This document shows positions 1-9,472 of a stretch of DNA of 64,000 nt, piece after piece. Location of the stretch: the NCBI RefSeq assembly GCF_025685625.1, contig NZ_JAGSYI010000001.1, positions 1,736,001-1,800,000 of the forward strand, written 5' to 3'. The notes below the pieces were generated by a model. It was not told the origin of the DNA. It saw nothing but the letters and a program-made list of their open reading frames with translations, and ran no database searches. The stretch's first letter is position 1, and the number at the start of each line of letters is the position of its first letter. A program made the position numbers and the translations under genes. The stretch is from Acidicapsa acidisoli. Lineage in GTDB: Bacteria > Acidobacteriota > Terriglobia > Terriglobales > Acidobacteriaceae.

Positions 1-527
1 GAGTGCGCAGGCCATGGGGCTGGGCAAGAGGACGGGATCGCACCGGGTACTTCCTTGGGATCAGACTCAACCGACACCGATCAAATCAAATGGACGCCAG
101 AAAGCAGGGGTTTCTCCGCAGCGAGCGCCGGCACGCGAGTTCGAGTATGAACTTTGAGAGCGCACGTCTGTCACGGCCCCTGTAACTGCAAAACGCAAGC
201 AGATGCCCTGCTTCCAGCTTGGCGAACCAGAAAGTGAGGCTGTCCATTGAACAACGATCTTTTTCGGCAGGGGCGGATACAAGTGCGCAGACCGGCCATC
301 GTCAGCCCATCGGCCTTCCCAACCTCCGCCAGCTACGTTGGGCGCCAAAGTCGATTTGACGAGCGTTCGCGGAGGAGGTACGGGGACTGGTCCGTCCTCG
401 GAGTTCCGGCGATGTTGCTTTGGCTTGACGACGTCGCTGCGGCTGACTGTCTCGATAACTCCTGTGACGATAACTACTGAAACGATGGCCAGGCACTCAG
501 ACGACTTCCATACGATGGGGGTGAACC
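1..527. other. Left-edge stretch with no recognisable gene
   Basis: Open frames on both strands here are short, overlap one another and show no domain, signal peptide or conserved motif I recognise. The last bases hold the ribosome-binding region of the M20 peptidase gene (a run of G at about 516-520). The stretch may hold the promoter of that gene or the decayed end of something upstream of the window; I see no repeat or hairpin to decide. Confidence 0.5.
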
Positions 528-1943
528 TTGGATCCACATCGCGCGCTCAACTATGCTCGTGCCGGCCGGAAGAGATTTGTTTCGGAACTGACGGAGTTCC
601 TTCGCTTTCCCAGTGTCAGCTCTCAACCCGAGAGGGCCGGCGATCTCAGGCGTTGTGCAGCTTGGCTAGCGCGGCATCTAAAGAAGATCGGGCTGGATCA
701 CGTACGCGTTATACCAACCAAGGGCAACCCCATTGTCTATGCCTCGTGGCGGCGAACTCGCGATCGTCCGACTCTGATCTTCTACGGGCATTATGATGTG
801 CTGCCGGGAGAGCCCCTGAGTGAATGGCGAACTCCGCCGTTCGTTCCGACGCTTGAAAATAATGCTCTTCATGCACGCGGCGCTGCGGATGATAAGGGGC
901 AGCTTTTTTCCCATGTCAAAGCGATTGAGTCCTATCTGAAGACGGAAGGGGCTCTGCCTGTCAACGTAATCTGCATCTTCGAAGGGGAAGAAGAGATCGG
1001 CAGCCCCAATCTTTCTTACTTTGTTGAACGCAACCGTCGCGCGCTCAAGGCTATTGCCGCGGTTATCTCGGATACGCGCATGATATCCGCCGATCAGCCT
1101 GCGATCAGTTATGCGCAACGCGGCGGACTTCGCGCCGAAATCGAGGTACATGGGCCGCCTCAAGAGCTGCACTCGGGCGCATTTGGGGGAGCGGTTCACA
1201 ATCCTGCGATGGCGCTCTGCAGTATCATCGCCGGTCTGCACGACGAAGAGGGCCGAGTTACCATTCCTGGATTTTATGACGAGGTGCGCGAATGGAGTGG
1301 AAAGGAACGCAGTTCTATGGCTCGATCCGGCCCTTCGGACGATGCGATTTTACGCGACGCAAAGGTCGAAGAGGGCTGGGGAGAACCGGGCTATAGCTTG
1401 TATGAACGCACGACGATACGGCCGGATGTTTCCGTCAACGGCATCCTGGGTGGACATACGGGACACGGCGCGAAAGGAGTGATTCCGGCGAGCGCATTAG
1501 CTAAGATCAGCTTTCGGCTGGTCCCCGATCAGGATCCGCATAGGATCGCGCAGCTCCTTCGAGATCATATCTCGCGCGTTACACCGTCGACCGTCAGCGT
1601 CACACTGCGTACGATGTCTTCCATCCATCCGGCGCTCATCAGCCGTAGTCATTCCGCGGTTCAGGCCGCGAGCCATGCTTACCGGAAGGCATTTGGAAAG
1701 CCGGCGGTCTTTATCCGTTCCGGTGGTTCCATTCCGGTGGTCCATACCTTTCAGAATGTTCTGGGCATCCCCGCGGTTCTGATGGGTTTCGGATTGCCAG
1801 ACGATAACATCCACGGACCCAACGAGAAGTTTCACCTGCCAATCTTCTACAAAGCAGTTGAGACTTGCATCTGGTATTTCAAACTGGCATCTACGTTGGG
1901 ACATTCGATTCGGGAACCGCAAGCAAAGGAATGGAGCCTATGA
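528..1943 (+). CDS. M20-family metallopeptidase (dipeptidase/deacylase type)
   Basis: This is a 471-residue di-zinc M20/M25/M40 peptidase, a family that removes terminal residues or acyl groups from small peptides and N-acyl amino acids. The first metal motif GHYD (H88, D90) is followed by the bridging Asp in GAADDKG (D121), the catalytic Glu pair in EGEEEIGSP (E155/E156), D182 in SDTRM and the last ligand His in IHGPNE near the C-terminus. An in-frame stop lies just upstream, so the only start that keeps the N-terminal helix is the TTG at 528, preceded by a G-rich Shine-Dalgarno at 516-522. No signal peptide is visible, so it is probably cytoplasmic. Its stop overlaps the next start as ATGA, so the two genes should be translated together. 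The substrate cannot be read from the sequence. Confidence 0.9.
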   Translation: MDPHRALNYARAGRKRFVSELTEFLRFPSVSSQPERAGDLRRCAAWLARHLKKIGLDHVRVIPTKGNPIVYASWRRTRDRPTLIFYGHYDVLPGEPLSEWRTPPFVPTLENNALHARGAADDKGQLFSHVKAIESYLKTEGALPVNVICIFEGEEEIGSPNLSYFVERNRRALKAIAAVISDTRMISADQPAISYAQRGGLRAEIEVHGPPQELHSGAFGGAVHNPAMALCSIIAGLHDEEGRVTIPGFYDEVREWSGKERSSMARSGPSDDAILRDAKVEEGWGEPGYSLYERTTIRPDVSVNGILGGHTGHGAKGVIPASALAKISFRLVPDQDPHRIAQLLRDHISRVTPSTVSVTLRTMSSIHPALISRSHSAVQAASHAYRKAFGKPAVFIRSGGSIPVVHTFQNVLGIPAVLMGFGLPDDNIHGPNEKFHLPIFYKAVETCIWYFKLASTLGHSIREPQAKEWSL

Positions 1944-2812
1944 TCATCGATTGCCATTGCCACGCGGGGAAGGGCGATCGCATGACGGCGCCGTGGAATA
2001 CGGAAGCGGCGATTGAGCCTTATCTTCGGCGCGCTCGCGCGGCTGGTATTGCGAAGACCGTTGTGGTGGCGACCTTTCACAGCGACTATGCCAAAGCGAA
2101 CGCCGATGTGGCTCGTATCATTGCCCGCTATCCAGACCGTCTCATCGGTTTTGTCTTTGTCCACGCTAGTCGCGACGCTGGCCGCATATTCTCAATGGTG
2201 GCACACGCCCTTCATCGCTGGCATTTTCGCGGCATCAAGATTCACGGCTACGAGGCGATGCCCACGCGTGAGGTTTGTGAAGCAGCTCGCAGGTTCCGCG
2301 TGCCGATTTTTGTCGATGTGGTAAGCCGCCCTGAAGTCATCGACATGCTTGCGCCACAATATCCCGATGTCAACTTCATTGTCGCTCATCTCGGCAGTTA
2401 CACGGACGATTGGCGCGCACACCAGCAGGTGGTTTATCAAGTTGCCCGCTACCCTAATGTCTACGCGGACACTTCGGCGGTGCGGCGCTTCGACTACATC
2501 GTAGAAGCCATCAAGCGCGCTGGGCCGCGCAAGCTTTTGTTCGGTTCCGACGGTCCGTGGATTCATCCCGGCGTCGAGCTTCATAAAATCAGGATGTTAG
2601 GCTTGCCAAAGGAACAGAGCAAGCTCGTGCTGGGCGGGAACGTGATGCGCTTAATGCGCCACGCCCATGTCGGCGAGGCAGCATCGCATGTAGCCCGCAG
2701 TGAGAAATATAGCGGGGATGGCGAGCCAGAGCTTTTTGAGGCTTCGGCCCCAAGACTGTTATCGCCCGATCCCGCTGCGTCCGCGAGCGACTTCAACGAA
2801 TACCGTCTTTAG
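1940..2812 (+). CDS. Amidohydrolase-family (TIM-barrel) metal-dependent hydrolase
   Basis: The protein (about 290 residues) begins with the amidohydrolase-2 signature IIDCHCHAG, whose HxH pair binds metal. It continues with GIKIHGYEA, VAHLGSY and the C-terminal LFGSDGPWIHP motif carrying the conserved Asp. The family includes decarboxylases and hydrolases of cyclic or aromatic acids. I chose the ATG at 1940 because it overlaps the upstream stop (ATGA) and has AAAGGA nine bases before it; an in-frame ATG at 1931 is possible. Coupling to an M20 peptidase suggests successive hydrolysis of a cyclic amide or acylated small molecule, but that is inference. The last roughly 40 residues, rich in Ser, Pro and Ala, lie beyond the usual family fold. 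Confidence 0.85.
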   Translation: MIIDCHCHAGKGDRMTAPWNTEAAIEPYLRRARAAGIAKTVVVATFHSDYAKANADVARIIARYPDRLIGFVFVHASRDAGRIFSMVAHALHRWHFRGIKIHGYEAMPTREVCEAARRFRVPIFVDVVSRPEVIDMLAPQYPDVNFIVAHLGSYTDDWRAHQQVVYQVARYPNVYADTSAVRRFDYIVEAIKRAGPRKLLFGSDGPWIHPGVELHKIRMLGLPKEQSKLVLGGNVMRLMRHAHVGEAASHVARSEKYSGDGEPELFEASAPRLLSPDPAASASDFNEYRL

Positions 2813-2869
2813 CTGCGGTTACACGACAAGCGGCAGATGGAATCACCGTATAAAGTTCCTGAACAAAGC

Positions 2870-3364
2870 TCACTTTGATCCGACTGTCCCATGATGTTCC
2901 GAAGCAAGTCCGCCTGACTCCAGCAACTGCGCGACCATTGCCGCTCTTGATCCCACTCCAAGTTTGGCGAAGATACGGCGCAGGTGGGTGCAAACGGTCC
3001 ACGAACTTATGTTGAGTACGTCCGCGATGACCTTGTTGGGATGCCCCTTGGCGACCATACGCACGATTTCCTGTTCCCGCGGACTAAGTCGAATTCGGCC
3101 GGATCTTGGTTTGGGCATTCGCACCAGAAGGTAGCGAGAACCCTGGATTTCGGTGTCGACGAGAACTTCTTCGGAAGCTTCATCTGTATCACTTTCGAGT
3201 GCTTTGCCAGCACCCTTTCTTCCGACCAACTCCACCAGCGTGCGTACCACCTCATCCGCACGTGTCAGGGTGAGTTCGGCAGGAAACTCCATGGCGACCA
3301 GGGCTGGGCTGCTTCGCATGGCAATCATCTCCATCTGCATGGCGTGAGGTCTTCCCCAACGCAA
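2870..3364 (-). CDS. LuxR-type HTH transcriptional regulator, single-domain
   Basis: The 164-residue protein ends in a clear LuxR/GerE helix-turn-helix at residues about 92-150: LSPREQEIVRMVAKG, then NKVIADVLNIS and the recognition helix TVCTHLRRIFAKL. The N-terminal 90 residues do not look like a receiver or an acyl-homoserine-lactone domain and carry no phosphoacceptor Asp pattern, so the input signal is unknown. Several in-frame Met codons near the start (residues 1, 9, 11, 13, 16) make the exact start uncertain. It is transcribed toward the amidohydrolase gene and away from the CHAD gene; nothing ties it to a specific target. Confidence 0.85.
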   Translation of the reverse strand: MRWGRPHAMQMEMIAMRSSPALVAMEFPAELTLTRADEVVRTLVELVGRKGAGKALESDTDEASEEVLVDTEIQGSRYLLVRMPKPRSGRIRLSPREQEIVRMVAKGHPNKVIADVLNISSWTVCTHLRRIFAKLGVGSRAAMVAQLLESGGLASEHHGTVGSK

Positions 3365-3940
3365 TACATAGCTGCTACTTACATGTCACACTCCGAGGAA
3401 CAATCAGAGAAATTGCATTCCTTCCTATCAAAGAGTGCAGGTGTAGCCGTAATCGCTACAAGAGAATCGACGAATTATGGAAAGATATCGTCAGGAGTGA
3501 CCCAACACCAGTCGCCTATTCAGGCGAAGCCCATACTGACTACTTCCCAAAAATTCGAGTTTTGATTTCGACATCCGAGTTACTCGCGTCTTTCTTCGGC
3601 CTAGCAAGTCCTTCAGGATGAAGGCAAATGGTGAGTGGGCCTTTGTTGCGCGTAAGGGGAATTTCGGGAACTTTTTTGCGGAGAGTTGTTCCCATCGGAT
3701 TCAGAAGATCCAATATAGATGAATGCGCTGGCGAGCCGCTATCAATTTCTATGAAGTTCAGCCTTTTTCTTAATCACGATCCGGTGGAACGTACGGCGAA
3801 ACGCTGCATGCGATTGATGCGCTCCCCAAAAAAGACGAGAATCTTCGGTTATGAATGTCAAAGCCCGAGTCCGTCGCTTTCCGACACAGATCGCCTCGAT
3901 CCATCACCAACCTTTCGATATCGCAAATCATCCAATCCAC
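3365..3940. other. Non-coding stretch between luxR-type gene and CHAD gene
   Basis: About 575 bases lie between the divergent regulator and the chosen CHAD start. Open frames here are short and lack motifs. The part after 3851 is in frame with the CHAD gene and could be a longer N-terminus. I see no convincing promoter, repeat or RNA fold. Confidence 0.4.
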
Positions 3941-4825
3941 ATGGCGTTGAATGCGGATCTATTGCAGAAAACGTTTCGTAACCTGCGCAAGGCATTGAAG
4001 AGTTTCCCGAAAGTGCCATCTCCGGACGAGGTACATGGTCTTCGTACGCAGACGCGACGTCTCGAAGCTACCCTTCATGCCTTGATGCTCGACAAGAACG
4101 AAGAGGGAAATCGTTTGTCGAAACTCCTGACGCCTGTTCGAAAAGCGGCGGGGGAAGTGCGAGATATGGATGTTCTTTTTGGATTCGTTTCCTCTCTCGC
4201 GATCGATTCCGAAGACGAATGTGTGGTGCAATGGCTGGAGCATCTTGGAAGCCGCCGCGTGCAGGCCGCCGCGGAACTTCACAAGATTATTGCAGCGCGG
4301 AGGAAGGAGGCGCGCCACTACCTTAGGCGATGTTCGACATTCATGGACGGGGAGTTCGAATCTGCAAAAGCTAGTATTTCGAATCGTTCGCGGGCGTCTG
4401 CAGATGTGATGGCGGTGTCGCTTCAGGTTGCTGCAGAGCTGGGAGAATGGCCAAAGTTGGATGCAGCCAACATGCACGCCTTTCGTCTCAAGGTGAAGGA
4501 GCTGCGCTATATTTTCCAGTTGGCAGAGGATAGTGATTCAACCCTTATCGAGGCCCTGGGCGAGGTTAAGGACGCCATTGGTGACTGGCATGACTGGAAT
4601 GAACTTGCTTCGCTTGCGGACGAGGCCAGCGGAGATCGACCCGGCCGTAAGCTGACGAAGCGAATTCGAGACAGGGTGAAGGAAGAGTTTGAGAGAGCTC
4701 TCGCAGTTAGCAACCGAATGCGCAAACAATATCTTGGTGCCGCTAAGCAAAAACGCGAAGCAAGGCGCTCTCCTATCCGGCAGAAGGGCTCTCTCGTGGC
4801 GGCGACGTCTCGCCTGGCAGGTTAA
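3941..4825 (+). CDS. CHAD domain-containing protein
   Basis: The 294-residue protein is an alpha-helical CHAD domain, a fold that binds polyphosphate through conserved basic and histidine residues. The signature is visible as EVHGLRTQTRRLEATL in the first third, VRDMDVLFG in the middle and FRLKVKELRYIFQLAED plus IGDWHDWNEL in the second half. It is a stand-alone CHAD protein with no CYTH triphosphatase domain attached. The frame is open from an ATG at 3851, but the domain begins right after the ATG at 3941; neither start has a good Shine-Dalgarno, so either may be used. Its neighbours give no functional hint. Confidence 0.88.
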   Translation: MALNADLLQKTFRNLRKALKSFPKVPSPDEVHGLRTQTRRLEATLHALMLDKNEEGNRLSKLLTPVRKAAGEVRDMDVLFGFVSSLAIDSEDECVVQWLEHLGSRRVQAAAELHKIIAARRKEARHYLRRCSTFMDGEFESAKASISNRSRASADVMAVSLQVAAELGEWPKLDAANMHAFRLKVKELRYIFQLAEDSDSTLIEALGEVKDAIGDWHDWNELASLADEASGDRPGRKLTKRIRDRVKEEFERALAVSNRMRKQYLGAAKQKREARRSPIRQKGSLVAATSRLAG

Positions 4826-5002
4826 TGCAAGTGGAGATTTCTCTTGTAAACAAACGCACAAAGCTTTCAGTTATGTTGGACTTGGAGCGATCAAGGTTCG
4901 CATCCATACAACTCCGGCAGTCGAAATAGATACCAGTTCGGCGCGTTTCTCCATGAGCACAGCAACCTCCAGTCGGATTTCGCTACCGAATGAAGGAAAG
5001 AG

Positions 5003-5485
5003 ATGAAGGGCGTGAGTTCCGTGAAACAGGTTCTCTTGGTGAACGGTAAGAGCCAGACAGTCGAGATCGATCCCGACACGCCCTTGCTGTTTGTGTTGAA
5101 CGACGAGCTTCACTTGAATGCGCCTCACTTCGGTTGCGGCATGGCGCAGTGCGGGGCCTGTACCGTGATGATCGGATCGCAGGTCGTTCGTTCCTGTGTG
5201 AAACCGGTCGGCAGCGTTGGTCGGGAGCCCATTACGACGCTCGAGGGTCTTGGTTCTCCGGAGAAACCTCATCCGATTCAACAGGCTTTTCTCGAGGAAG
5301 GCGCAGCGCAGTGTGGGTACTGCCTGAGTGGGGTAATTCTGACTGCAAAGGCTTTGTTGGATGCAAAACCGCATGCAACGGATCAGGAGATTCGCGAGTC
5401 CCTCGGAGGGGTGTTGTGTCGCTGCTTTGCGCACGCTCGAATATTGCGTGCGATTCGCCTTTACCGAGACGGGAGGCATGGATGA
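5003..5485 (+). CDS. (2Fe-2S)-binding subunit of a xanthine-dehydrogenase-family hydroxylase
   Basis: This 160-residue small subunit carries two [2Fe-2S] clusters. The plant-ferredoxin-like N-terminal half has C45, C50, C53 and C65 (CGMAQCGACT and RSC). The helical C-terminal half has C104, C107, C139 and C141 (QCGYC and LCRC). This matches the IorA type of isoquinoline 1-oxidoreductase and the small subunit of membrane-linked aldehyde dehydrogenases. Its job is to pass electrons from the molybdenum subunit to an acceptor. GAAGGAAAGAG directly before the ATG is a strong ribosome-binding site. The stop overlaps the next gene as ATGA, and no FAD subunit gene is present, as expected for the cytochrome-linked subclass. 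Confidence 0.93.
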   Translation: MKGVSSVKQVLLVNGKSQTVEIDPDTPLLFVLNDELHLNAPHFGCGMAQCGACTVMIGSQVVRSCVKPVGSVGREPITTLEGLGSPEKPHPIQQAFLEEGAAQCGYCLSGVILTAKALLDAKPHATDQEIRESLGGVLCRCFAHARILRAIRLYRDGRHG

Positions 5486-7782
5486 TAGCGCCGCGCCGCG
5501 AATTCCTTAAGGGGGCCGGAGTGTTGATCGTCGGCCTGTCTTCTAATTTTCTCGCATTTGCGCAGGAGGGACAGTTTGGAACACACCGGTCGCATGTCGA
5601 TCCGGATAAGCTGGATTCCTGGATCGCTATAAATTCCGATGGGACCGTTACGGCATTCACGGGGAAATGCGACCTCGGCCAGGGCATCTTTACCGCGCAA
5701 TCCCAATTGATCGCGGAGGAGCTATGCGTACCTTTGCAAGCTGTGAGGCTTGTTCAATGCGACACGGATGTCACGCCGGATCAGGGCAGCACTTCGGGTA
5801 GCCAATCGACGCCAACCAACTTTAATGTGCAAGACCTTGCGCTGGCAGCCGCAACGGCGCGGGAAGCCCTCATAGGCATGGCTGCGCTGCAGTTTGGAGA
5901 GGACGAGCGGACGCTGACAGCGATAGACGGAGCGGTCAGATCTCCCGGAGGCAGACAGATAACGTATGCCAGTCTCATCGGCACAAAGAAGTTCAGTCTG
6001 CCCGTAAACAAAGAGGCGAAACGCCGCTCCCCGAAGGAATGGACAATCTTAGGCAAGCCTGTTCGCGCACTCGATCACGCTGCACTGATGACGGGGGGAT
6101 TTGAGTTCGTCCAGAATGTTCGCGTCCCCGGAATGCTCCACGGCCGGGTTGTGCGCCCTCCTGCAATGGGGGCAACGCTGCTATCGGCAGATAAGGCTTC
6201 GATCACAGGTATCCCCGGTGTGGTTGCGGTTGTCGTCCGTGAGGATTTCGTCGGGATTGTGGCGGAGACTCAGTTTGCTGCAGTGCAGGCTGCTCGCAGA
6301 CTGGTCTGCAGATGGAATCCTGGTCCAGCGTTGCCGCCGCAGGACAGGTTCTTCGATCATATGCAGCAGCAGCCCTCGCATGACGAGTTGAGTGTGGATT
6401 CCGGAGATGTCGCAGATGGACTTCAGAGGGCACATCACGTTCTTCATGCGCGTTATACATATCCGTATCAAATGCATGGATCGCTCGGCTCCTCCTGCGC
6501 TGTTGCCGATGTAAAGTCAGATCATGCGGTCGTGTGGTCTCCCACGCAGTCGGTCTATCCGACACGAAACTGCATTGCGATGCTTCTCAATATGCCGCCC
6601 GACAGAGTCCGCGTCATCTTTGTGCGCGGATCGGGCTGTTACGGGCTGAACGGTGCAGACGCCGTGTCATTCGATGCGGCCGTGCTGTCGCAGGCGGTAG
6701 GAAGGCCGGTACGGCTCCAGTACACTCGGCAGGACGAGATGATGTGGGAGAATTTCGGGAATGCGTGTGTCATAGAACATCGCGTGGGTCTTGATGCAGA
6801 TGGTTCTATCGTTGCGTGGGACAGGGAGAACTGGGTGGCCAATCGTGGCAGCCGCCCAGGCTACGACAAGCCCGGAAATGTCATCAGCGGAATGCTGCTT
6901 GGCTATGATCCCGAGCCATTGAAACCCACGCCCGCGAAGGCGCCCACCAGGAAATTGCGCAACGGCAGCAACACGGTCCCGGAATATGTCGTCGGCTGCG
7001 CAGGCGGAGTATGTAGTGGCAGCGGTACTGTAAAGAGCGAGCGCGTATTGACACATACTGTCGCGTCACCGTTTTATACAGGGCCACTGCGTTCACCGTT
7101 GCGCATTCAAAATACATTTGCGAACGAATGCTTCATGGACGAACTCGCCTATATGGCAGGCGCGGACCCGGTGGAATATCGACTGCGCCATCTCCATGAT
7201 GAAAGGGTCCGTGGTGTTCTACAGACCGTCGCCAAAGCCGCGAACTGGCAGGCTCGATCGGTTCACCGAAAATCTGCTTCCGGGCATGAAGAAGTGACGG
7301 GACGGGGCGTGGCCTGTGTCGCCTATGAAGGCGATAACGGTTATGCCGCCCTGATTGCAGACCTGGCTGTGAACTTGCGAACCGGTGTTGTGCGACCGAT
7401 AAAATTTACGATCGCAATTGACTGCGGGCCGATATCGAATCCCGACGGATTGCGCAATCAAGTCGAGGGCGGATTGTTGCAAGGCATGAGTCGTTCTTTA
7501 GTGGAAGAGGTCACCTGGGACGCAGAGCGCGTTACCTCGGTGGACTGGGAGGGATACACCAGCCTTCGTCTCGACTATAACGTTCCGGCTATAGAAACCA
7601 TCTTCGTTGTGCCGGACGATGTGAGCGCGACGGGTGCGGGAGAGACTTCGATCACGGTGGCTCCGGCGGCCATCGGTAACGCGATCTTTGACGCAACCGG
7701 AGTGCGTCTGCGTCACGTGCCTTTCACCCCCGCGCGGTTGCTTGCAGCGATCCATCGCCGCTTTGAGGCGACGTCGGTATGA
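5482..7782 (+). CDS. Molybdopterin-binding large subunit, IorB-type aldehyde dehydrogenase/hydroxylase, Tat-exported
   Basis: The 766-residue protein is the molybdenum-cofactor subunit of the xanthine dehydrogenase superfamily in its two-subunit IorB-like form. It starts with a twin-arginine signal (RREFLKGAG then a hydrophobic stretch ending FLAFAQ), so the complex is folded with cofactor and exported. The catalytic Glu is E721 in GAGETS near the C-terminus; glycine-rich MoCo loops such as DLGQGIFTAQSQ are also present. The family hydroxylates aldehydes or N-heterocycles using water. The frame is open from 5134, but the ATG at 5482 overlaps the small-subunit stop and places the Tat motif at the N-terminus. 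The substrate cannot be told from sequence alone. Confidence 0.92.
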   Translation: MIAPRREFLKGAGVLIVGLSSNFLAFAQEGQFGTHRSHVDPDKLDSWIAINSDGTVTAFTGKCDLGQGIFTAQSQLIAEELCVPLQAVRLVQCDTDVTPDQGSTSGSQSTPTNFNVQDLALAAATAREALIGMAALQFGEDERTLTAIDGAVRSPGGRQITYASLIGTKKFSLPVNKEAKRRSPKEWTILGKPVRALDHAALMTGGFEFVQNVRVPGMLHGRVVRPPAMGATLLSADKASITGIPGVVAVVVREDFVGIVAETQFAAVQAARRLVCRWNPGPALPPQDRFFDHMQQQPSHDELSVDSGDVADGLQRAHHVLHARYTYPYQMHGSLGSSCAVADVKSDHAVVWSPTQSVYPTRNCIAMLLNMPPDRVRVIFVRGSGCYGLNGADAVSFDAAVLSQAVGRPVRLQYTRQDEMMWENFGNACVIEHRVGLDADGSIVAWDRENWVANRGSRPGYDKPGNVISGMLLGYDPEPLKPTPAKAPTRKLRNGSNTVPEYVVGCAGGVCSGSGTVKSERVLTHTVASPFYTGPLRSPLRIQNTFANECFMDELAYMAGADPVEYRLRHLHDERVRGVLQTVAKAANWQARSVHRKSASGHEEVTGRGVACVAYEGDNGYAALIADLAVNLRTGVVRPIKFTIAIDCGPISNPDGLRNQVEGGLLQGMSRSLVEEVTWDAERVTSVDWEGYTSLRLDYNVPAIETIFVVPDDVSATGAGETSITVAPAAIGNAIFDATGVRLRHVPFTPARLLAAIHRRFEATSV

Positions 7783-8342
7783 AGCGCATTTTGGCTACAC
7801 TCATCGCGGGATACGCGGTAATGCTCTATGCCGTGCCACAGTCTGCGGGAACTGACAGCAGCCGCACCGAAGGAGTTGCGGCGTTCCAGGCAATTACCCC
7901 CGTGCTGCATCATCCCCGTTGCCTCGTCTGTCACTCAACAGGTGGTTATCCGCGCCAGGGAGATGATCTGCATCAGCACGTTATGGATGTGCAGCGCGGG
8001 CCAAACGGAGAGGGCGCCGCACCGGTTTATTGCAGCAGCTGTCATCAGGACCACAACCTCGTAGGCGCGCATATGCCTCCGGGTGCGCCGGATTGGCGCC
8101 TTCCTCCGCCCGACAACCCAATGATCTGGGAAGGCCTCTCCGCCCGCCAGCTATGCGAGTTGCTGACTGATCCCAAACGCAATGGTGGACGCGATGCGAA
8201 GGCGATTGAAACGCACATGCACACGCCACTCGTGTTGTGGGGATGGCATCCCGGGGATGGCCGCCAGCCGGTGCCGATGTCCGAGGAGACGTTTCTCAGG
8301 AAGGTGCACGAATGGACATCCGCCGGAGCACCGTGCCCGTGA
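7779..8342 (+). CDS. Di-heme c-type cytochrome partner of the hydroxylase
   Basis: The 187-residue protein has an N-terminal Sec signal peptide (MKRILATLIAGYAVMLYAV) and two c-type heme motifs, CLVCH and CSSCH, about 43 residues apart, so it should be periplasmic and carry two hemes. It overlaps the molybdenum-subunit gene by four bases (ATGA). This fits two-subunit hydroxylases that donate electrons to a cytochrome c instead of NAD or oxygen. The spacing and the long C-terminal half with no heme motif resemble small cytochromes found beside IorB-type genes; the axial methionine or histidine ligands cannot be assigned with confidence. Confidence 0.85.
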   Translation: MKRILATLIAGYAVMLYAVPQSAGTDSSRTEGVAAFQAITPVLHHPRCLVCHSTGGYPRQGDDLHQHVMDVQRGPNGEGAAPVYCSSCHQDHNLVGAHMPPGAPDWRLPPPDNPMIWEGLSARQLCELLTDPKRNGGRDAKAIETHMHTPLVLWGWHPGDGRQPVPMSEETFLRKVHEWTSAGAPCP

Positions 8343-8373
8343 GACCAGTAATTCGCAATTTGAAGTTGGTGGG

Positions 8374-8775
8374 TCAACCGTTTTCTACGCGCATCTTGAT
8401 ATCGGCGTATGCCGTCTCGATGAGCCTGTTGAGCGACGCGGCATCTATGGCCTCGCCCGTTCTTAGCTTTACGTGGCGCATGAATTTGCCGGCGCCTTGC
8501 AACAACCGGGCCGGATCCGGCAGCGCTGCGCCGTGAAAGAACCCCACGTTCACGTGCGAAATGAATACATTGACGTAGCCGAAGGGCACATCGCCGAAGC
8601 AGGCTACCGGACAGCCGTCATGCAGGACCTCGCGAACTTCATCGCCGCATTTTCGCATCACCTCGAACCACTCGTGCGCGATGGCACCCAGTGCTCCTCC
8701 ATGCTTATGCATCCACACATCGATGGCTGGATCGCGCTCGACAGTTTCGTTGAATCGTAGCAATTGCGCTTTCAT
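8374..8775 (-). CDS. DUF1801 domain-containing protein
   Basis: The 133-residue protein resembles the small DUF1801/YdhG-like family, in which a compact alpha-beta fold has an unresolved cellular role. Conserved-looking parts are DEVREVLHDGCP, the FGYVNVFISHVNVGFFHGAAL core and GKFMRHVKLRT. The open frame extends a further 68 codons upstream, but that part is low in plausible structure and would run into the promoter of the divergent lipoprotein gene, so I chose the ATG at 8775. It is convergent with the cytochrome gene and divergent from the lipoprotein gene, so it is probably transcribed alone. Confidence 0.75.
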   Translation of the reverse strand: MKAQLLRFNETVERDPAIDVWMHKHGGALGAIAHEWFEVMRKCGDEVREVLHDGCPVACFGDVPFGYVNVFISHVNVGFFHGAALPDPARLLQGAGKFMRHVKLRTGEAIDAASLNRLIETAYADIKMRVENG

Positions 8776-8866
8776 CGCCGCTCCACTTTCGCTTTCGGAA
8801 TCTATCGTACGCGGTATCTCCCTACATGGAGCTTTTCTGCATCTAAGTTTCCAGGAGAGCCTCTGA

Positions 8867-9472
8867 ATGAAAGCTATAAGCCTTTTGGGTGTGGGAATAT
8901 GCGGCGGGGCGCTGATTGCCGCAGGATGCCGCAAAACGAATTTCGTGGACAAGATGGCATTCAAGTCGGCGATCAACAATTACTACAGCACCCGCCAGGA
9001 CTGTGTGTGGCCGAGTCCCGTGAAATTTCCCGTGCAGGCGGACACTTCGAACTATGAGCAGACAAAAGGCTATGATGCATTGACAGACACGGGTTTCCTG
9101 GTCAGGAAGGCTGCAGAAAAGAAACGTTTCCTGATCGGGTCCAAGCAAGTCAACGACTATGATCTCTCAGATAAGGGTCGGTCGAGTTGGACGGCGGAAC
9201 AGACGCAGCCGGGCTATGGCAACTTCTGCTTTGGTCATCGCGAGGTGACGACTATCGACGGATTCTCACCAGCCGATGTTTCGGATGCCACTCAATATAG
9301 CGTCAGCTATCACTATGACGTTGCAGGTGTTCCCGGCTGGGCTTCCACCGTGGAGATGAAGACGGCTTTTCCAGGAGTGGCGATGGACATGTCGGGCCAG
9401 CAGAGTGCGGTCGCGAATGTCGTAAAGTCAGATAGCGGGTGGCAAGTAAATAGCGTCACACCCACCGACTGA
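8867..9472 (+). CDS. Hypothetical lipoprotein
   Basis: I do not recognise a family. The 201-residue protein starts with a lipoprotein signal: a short basic N-terminus, a hydrophobic stretch and the lipobox LIAAGC with the acylated Cys at residue 21. The mature part is soluble and contains a YYSTRQDCVWPSPVKFP stretch and a second Cys at NFCFGHREV, so a disulfide is possible. The late part has alternating beta-type sequence such as YSVSYHYDV. The ATG at 8867 follows an AGGAGAGCC ribosome-binding site. It is probably attached to the outer or inner membrane. Confidence 0.75.
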   Translation: MKAISLLGVGICGGALIAAGCRKTNFVDKMAFKSAINNYYSTRQDCVWPSPVKFPVQADTSNYEQTKGYDALTDTGFLVRKAAEKKRFLIGSKQVNDYDLSDKGRSSWTAEQTQPGYGNFCFGHREVTTIDGFSPADVSDATQYSVSYHYDVAGVPGWASTVEMKTAFPGVAMDMSGQQSAVANVVKSDSGWQVNSVTPTD

